Positions 59,591-64,000 of a stretch of 64,000 nucleotides of DNA are shown here, in pieces. The position numbers were made by a program, and so were the translations under genes. This stretch comes from Castanea sativa (taxonomy: Eukaryota > Streptophyta > Magnoliopsida > Fagales > Fagaceae). How positions within the stretch are numbered: position 1 is the stretch's first letter; each line of letters starts with the position of its first letter. The stretch is taken from the NCBI RefSeq assembly GCF_040712315.1, contig NC_134022.1:4278001-4342000 (forward strand), given 5' to 3'. Under the pieces are notes generated by a model. It had not been told where the DNA came from. It did not search any database and worked only from the letters and a program-made list of their open reading frames with translations.

Positions 59591-62500
59591 TTAATAATAA
59601 TACCTTCTAAGATTATTTACATTCCACAGACGTGGTACGATTCGTTCGTCTAGGTCAGCTAGCCTATACGACCCTACGCCTGCTACTGAAACAATGCGAT
59701 AGGGGCCTTCCCAGTTGGGTCCCAGCTTACCCCAAGCTGGGTTCTTAGAAGTGCCTACAACTTTCCTTAGTACAAGATCACCAGGCGCAAGTGGTCTTAG
59801 CTTCACGTGGGCATCATATCCTCGTTTTAGCTTCTGTTGATAATAAGCCATTTGGACCATAGCTGCCTCACGCCGTTCCTCAAGTAAATCAAGATCTTTC
59901 TCTAGGAGTCCCTTGTTATACTCTGGGCTAAAAGAACTCGTCTTTAGAGTAGGAAAACCAGATTCCAGTGGTATCACCGCCTCGGCTCCATAAGTCATAG
60001 AGAATGGCGTTTCTCCAGTGGACCTGCGCGGTGTGGTCCGATACGTCCACAGAACATGAGGGAGCTCTTCTACCCATCTGCCTTTTGCATCGTCCAACCT
60101 CTTCTTAAGCCCGTTGACTATGACCTTGTTAACGGCCTCGGCTTGCCCATTTCCCTGAGGATAAGCTGGGGTAGAGTATCTATTTATGATACCCATATCA
60201 CTACAATATTGCCTAAAGGCCTTGCTGTCAAATCGAACGCCATTGTCTGAGACAAGCGTATGTGGTATACCGAATCTAGTGACAATATTTTTCCAGATAA
60301 ATTTCTTGGAATCAACATCTCGGATATTAACTAAGGGCTCAGCTTCAACCCACTTAGTGAAGTAGTCTGTCCCTACGAGTAGCCATCTTTTGTTTCCTGC
60401 AGCCCTCGGAAATGGTCATACTATGTCCAATCCCCATTGTGCGAAAGGCCAAGGACTGGAGAGAGGGTTGAGAACCCCTCCAGGTTGATGAATATTAGGG
60501 GCGAACCTCTGGCATTGATCACATTTTTTGGCATAGTCCTGAGCCTCTCTCTGCATATTGGGCCACCAATAACCCTGAGTCAGGGCTCTATGGGCTAGGG
60601 ACCTTCCCCCAGTGTGGTTCCCACAAATTCCTTCATGCAATTCCTCCAATAATGCTTCTGTTGATTCGGGATGCACGCACAACAAGTACGGTCCTGAAAA
60701 GGATCGTTTATACAGCTTCTGGTCCTCGGACAACCAGAAACGTGGTGCCTTTCAACGTATCTTTTCTGCTACAGATTTGTCCTCAGGAAGAATATCATTT
60801 TTAAGAAAAGCTGTAACTGGGTCAATCCAACTAGGCCCAGGCCTTATCAAATGAATGCGAGGCGTGTTAGTAATGACAAGAGAGGGTTCTAGTAAATCCT
60901 CAACGAGGATAACCCGAGGTAAACCTTAAGCCGAGGACGTTGCCAGCATAGCTAAGGAGTCTGCATGGGTGTTTCCGCTCCGAGAGATATGAGTTAACGC
61001 GAAGGAGTCAAATTCAGCTTGCTGGCGCTTGATCTGGGCCAAATATTCCTGCATCCTTGGATCTCTAGCCTCCATGGTCCCCATGACCTGGCCGACCACC
61101 AGTTGAGAGTCTGAGAAGACATGGATTTCCTTCCCACCCATTCTATGCACCATTTTCATGCCTACCAAGACCGCTTCGTATTCGGCCTCATTGTTAGTGG
61201 CCGAGAATGCCAATCTCAAAGACTTTTCGAAAACAATGCCCTCGGGGGACGTCAGGACAAGACCAACACCAGACCCTCTCTGATTGGCTGCCCCATCCAC
61301 ATATACTTCCCAGATCGGAGATACCGCAGCTGTGATCATACCAACTGATTTTTCACCCATGTGGGCCTCTTTTAAAGTTTCTTCCAGCAATGGCTCGGCA
61401 AATTCTGCCACCAAGTCAGCGAGGACCTGGCCCTTCACCGAGGTGCGAGGCTTGTATTTAACATCAAAAGCCCCCAGGATGGTCCCCCACTTTGCTATCC
61501 TTCCTGAGTAGTCGGCGCTACGCAGCACTACCTTGAGGGGCAACTGGGTCAGAACAATCACTGTGTGGGACTGAAAATAATGGGGAAGCTTCCGCGTGGC
61601 ATGAACCACGGCCAGGAGCGCTTTCTCTAAGGGTTGATAACGCACCTCGGCATCACCTAAAGACTTACTAACGTAATATACCGGTCTCTGCACCCCATTA
61701 TCATCTCTTATCAGGACCAGGCTAACCGCGTGGACGGCCACTGCCAGATAAGCAAACAAAATCTCATGTGCCTCCGGACGAGACAAAATGGGTGGCCGAG
61801 AAAGATATTACTTAAGCTGTTGGAAAGCTAAATCGCAGTCCTCGGTCCATTGAAACCCTTTCCACTTATTCAACAGTTGGAAGAAAGGTCGACACCGGTC
61901 AGCTGACCGAGATATGAACCTATTCAAGGCGGCAATCATTCCCGTTAACTTTTGAATTTCTTTTGGATTCCGAGGAGGCTGTAAGTCTTGAATAGCCTTG
62001 ACCTGCACCGAATTTACCTCTATGCCTCTATGAGTAATCATGTATCCCAAGAATTTTCCAGACCCCACGCCAAAAGAGCACTTTGAGGCTTTGAGGCGCA
62101 ACCTGTACTTTCTCAGTATCTGAAAAGTGTCGGCCAAATCTTTCACGTGTGAGGGTATTATTTTGCTTTTCACCACCATATCATCCACATATACTTCAAT
62201 GGTTTTCCCCATTTGTTGTTCGAACATTCTGGTCATCATCCTTTGATAGGTAGCCCCAGCATTCTTTAAGCCAAATGGCATGACCTTATAATGATAATTC
62301 CCCGTCGGTGTAATGAAGGCAGTCTTCTCCTGATCCTCTAATGCCAAAGGAATCTGGTGGTAACCCTGGAAGGCGTCCAAAAAACTCATCCGAGGATGTC
62401 CAACAGTGGCATCCACCAGTTGGTCAATACGTGGCATTGGGAACGAATCTTTAGGACAGGCCTTGTTCAGATCAGTAAAGTCCACGCATACTCTCCATTT

Positions 62501-62878
62501 GCCGTTCTTCTTTTTAACAACAACAGTATGAGCCAACCATTCGGGGTAGAAAACTTCTTTGATAGCCCCCGCCCTTTTGAGTTTAAGAACCTCTTCCTTC
62601 ACAGCCTCAGAATGTTCTCTGGAAGATCGCCAAGGTGGCTGTCTCCTCGGAACAATAGCTGGGTTGACATTTAAGTGATGACAAATGAAGCCCGGATCCA
62701 CGCCTGGAGCTTCATAAGGGTCCCACGCAAAAATATCAACATTGTCCTTCAAGAATTCTAACAATTCCATCTTCTCTTGGTGTGGCAAAAGTACACCTAC
62801 TTGGAAGAATTTCTCTGGGTCATCAGCTACTGGAAACTTCTCTAACTCCTCGCAATGTGTCTCATCTCCTGTCACCAT
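59591..62878 (-). pseudogene. Tat-lineage Ty3/gypsy pol (RT, dual RNase H, integrase), stop-interrupted
   Basis: Minus strand, one reading frame, upstream to downstream: reverse transcriptase (FLDAFQGYHQIPLA, VMPFGLKNAGATYQRM, active-site YVDDMVVKS); the gypsy RNase H (YYVSKSLGDAEVRYQPLEKA); a second, plant/archaeal-type RNase H (WEVYVDGAANQRGSGVGLVL, NNEAEYEAVL, HVFSDSQLVVGQV); then integrase with its HHCC finger (H...H...CDQCQRF) and the D, D, E residues in GTDYFTKW, VSDNGVRFDS and NGQAEAVNK. The double RNase H is the signature of the Tat lineage. In-frame stops at 61808, 60926 and 60416 (plus TAG codons just upstream of 62878) make it inactive, but the frame is otherwise well kept, so decay is recent. 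Confidence 0.93.
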
Positions 62879-62974
62879 TCTAGATGAATCAGGAGCCGTT
62901 AACTGCTATAAACCTTTGGTGATTAAAGCCGAAGACTTGGCTTCTGTCTGATGTAATACCGCAGCCGATATGCA

Positions 62975-64000
62975 CTACCTGGCTACCGATTGGCTGCCGA
63001 GGATTTCCTCAACACATTCCCCCGAGGGGAATTTGACTTTAACGTGCAAGGTAGAGGAAACAGCCCCAAGCGCGTGCAACCAGGGCCTGGCAAGGATGGC
63101 TGTATATGGAGAGTACGCGTCAATCACAATGAAATCCACCTCAACCGTTTCTGAGCCGGATTGAACGGGCAAATGGATCTGTCCCTTCGGCACAACGGCT
63201 CTCCCTTCAAAGCTTATAAGCGGCGAGTCGTAAGGAGTTAGATCTTCCAACTCCAACTTTAGCCCCTTAAATAGATCAGGGTACATGATATCTGTACCGC
63301 TGCCCTGATCTATTAGCACCCTCCTCACATCATAGTTCCCTATCTTGAGGGTGACCACAAGAGCATCGTCATGGGGCTGGATAGTCCCTACCTTATCCTC
63401 CTCGGAGAAACCTAAGATGGGCAAAGTGCCCTTCAACCTCTTCGGCCTGCTACCCACATCCTCGGCCTGAGGATGGGAAACCGCCATCACCCTAGTGGGA
63501 CCTGAGCCAGTTCTGCCAGGTGCAGCGAAGATAACATTAATTGTCCCCAATGCTGGCCGAGATGAATTGTTCCTCTGATTGTTTAAGCCAACTTGACTGA
63601 CCTGCCCAGTGGGCTGACACAAGTGCTGCTTTAACTTTCCCTCACTGACGAGCTGCTCCAGATGGTTCCACAGGGTCCGACAGTTCTCAGTAGTGTGGCC
63701 CACATCCTGATGATACTGACAAAAGAGGTTTTGATTTCTTTTCGCAGGGTCCCCTGACATCTTACCAGGCCATTTAAAGAAGGGCTCCTTACGAACTTTC
63801 TCCAGCAACTGATGTACTGGTTCTCGGAATACCGTGCTCACGGCCTGAGGTGCTGCCGAGCCGGACTGCCCGACATAATCTCTCCTCGGCTTGTTATTAT
63901 GGTACCTGTCCGACCTGAAATCCCTTCTCTCATGCGGGATAACCTTCTCCTTACCCTTTCCTTGCTGCTGGTCTTCCTCCACCCTCTTGTACTCGTCAAT
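62975..64000 (-). pseudogene. Tat-lineage gypsy gag 3' part and protease (runs off the right edge)
   Basis: Open frame 63982-62975 on the minus strand. It contains a zinc-knuckle-like CQYHQDVGHTTENC near 63720 and an aspartic protease motif LIDQGSGTDIMY near 63295, with DQG in place of the usual DTG. It ends in TAG at 62975 where the related frame continues (VAR-stop-CISAAV), followed by a second TAG before 62878, so gag-protease and pol were once one frame. The main gag domain and the 5' LTR lie beyond the window. Confidence 0.88.

Noticed and set aside
1..64000. CRISPR arrays, bacterial operons, tRNA or rRNA genes
   Set aside because: The window is plant nuclear DNA; repeats are microsatellites and transposon ends, and I saw no convincing tRNA or rRNA sequence by eye.

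Overview
The window looks like nuclear DNA of a woody flowering plant (eudicot). It is AT-rich, its genes have GT-AG introns, and it is full of plant transposable elements. A Fagales species is my guess from recollection of similar repeats, not something shown here. Only two host genes look intact: an intronless secreted thaumatin-like (PR-5) protein gene at 16272-16949 and a six-coding-exon ETR1-type ethylene receptor at 30067-39796 (+). Two host genes survive as relics: a 20S proteasome beta-4 (PBG1-like) pseudogene at 9333-10029 (-) and a PPR-protein fragment at 22569-22980 (+). Almost everything else is transposon.

Layout. 1-4370: decayed Ty3/gypsy gag-pol and LTR (-). 4371-7875: AT-rich sequence with a microsatellite and two small MITEs. 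7876-9332: LTR-like block that truncates the proteasome pseudogene. 10030-16140: intergenic sequence with MITE clusters. 16195-17145: thaumatin-like gene. 17525-18639: truncated RTE LINE with an 18-bp target duplication, followed by a hAT transposase relic. 19755-23535: cluster of MITEs sharing a conserved terminus. 24061-25174 and 49912-50876: two PIF/Harbinger-like elements flanked by TAA. 27100-39796: ETR1, whose probable 5'-leader intron holds a copia fragment (itself split by an RTE tail) and whose first coding intron (4.7 kb) holds an antisense L1, a MITE and a hAT MITE. 42365-49613: a Mutator-like element (MULE) with ~288-bp terminal inverted repeats and a perfect 9-bp target duplication. 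52228-54934: L1 LINE (-), interrupted by a Tat-lineage gypsy element that runs from 54935 past the window edge.

Most interesting systems. (1) The MULE has two inward-facing genes, as in maize MuDR: a broken MuDR transposase from the right end, and from the left end an intact 175-residue protein with a GRF-type zinc finger, coiled coil and C-terminal membrane segment. A second, 1.4-kb non-autonomous MULE with its own 9-bp duplication sits inside it. (2) The 54935+ gypsy element has a stop-riddled gag-pol, yet carries an antisense three-exon gene that reads cleanly for 770 codons. (3) ETR1 keeps all signature residues while its introns serve as a landing zone for transposons.
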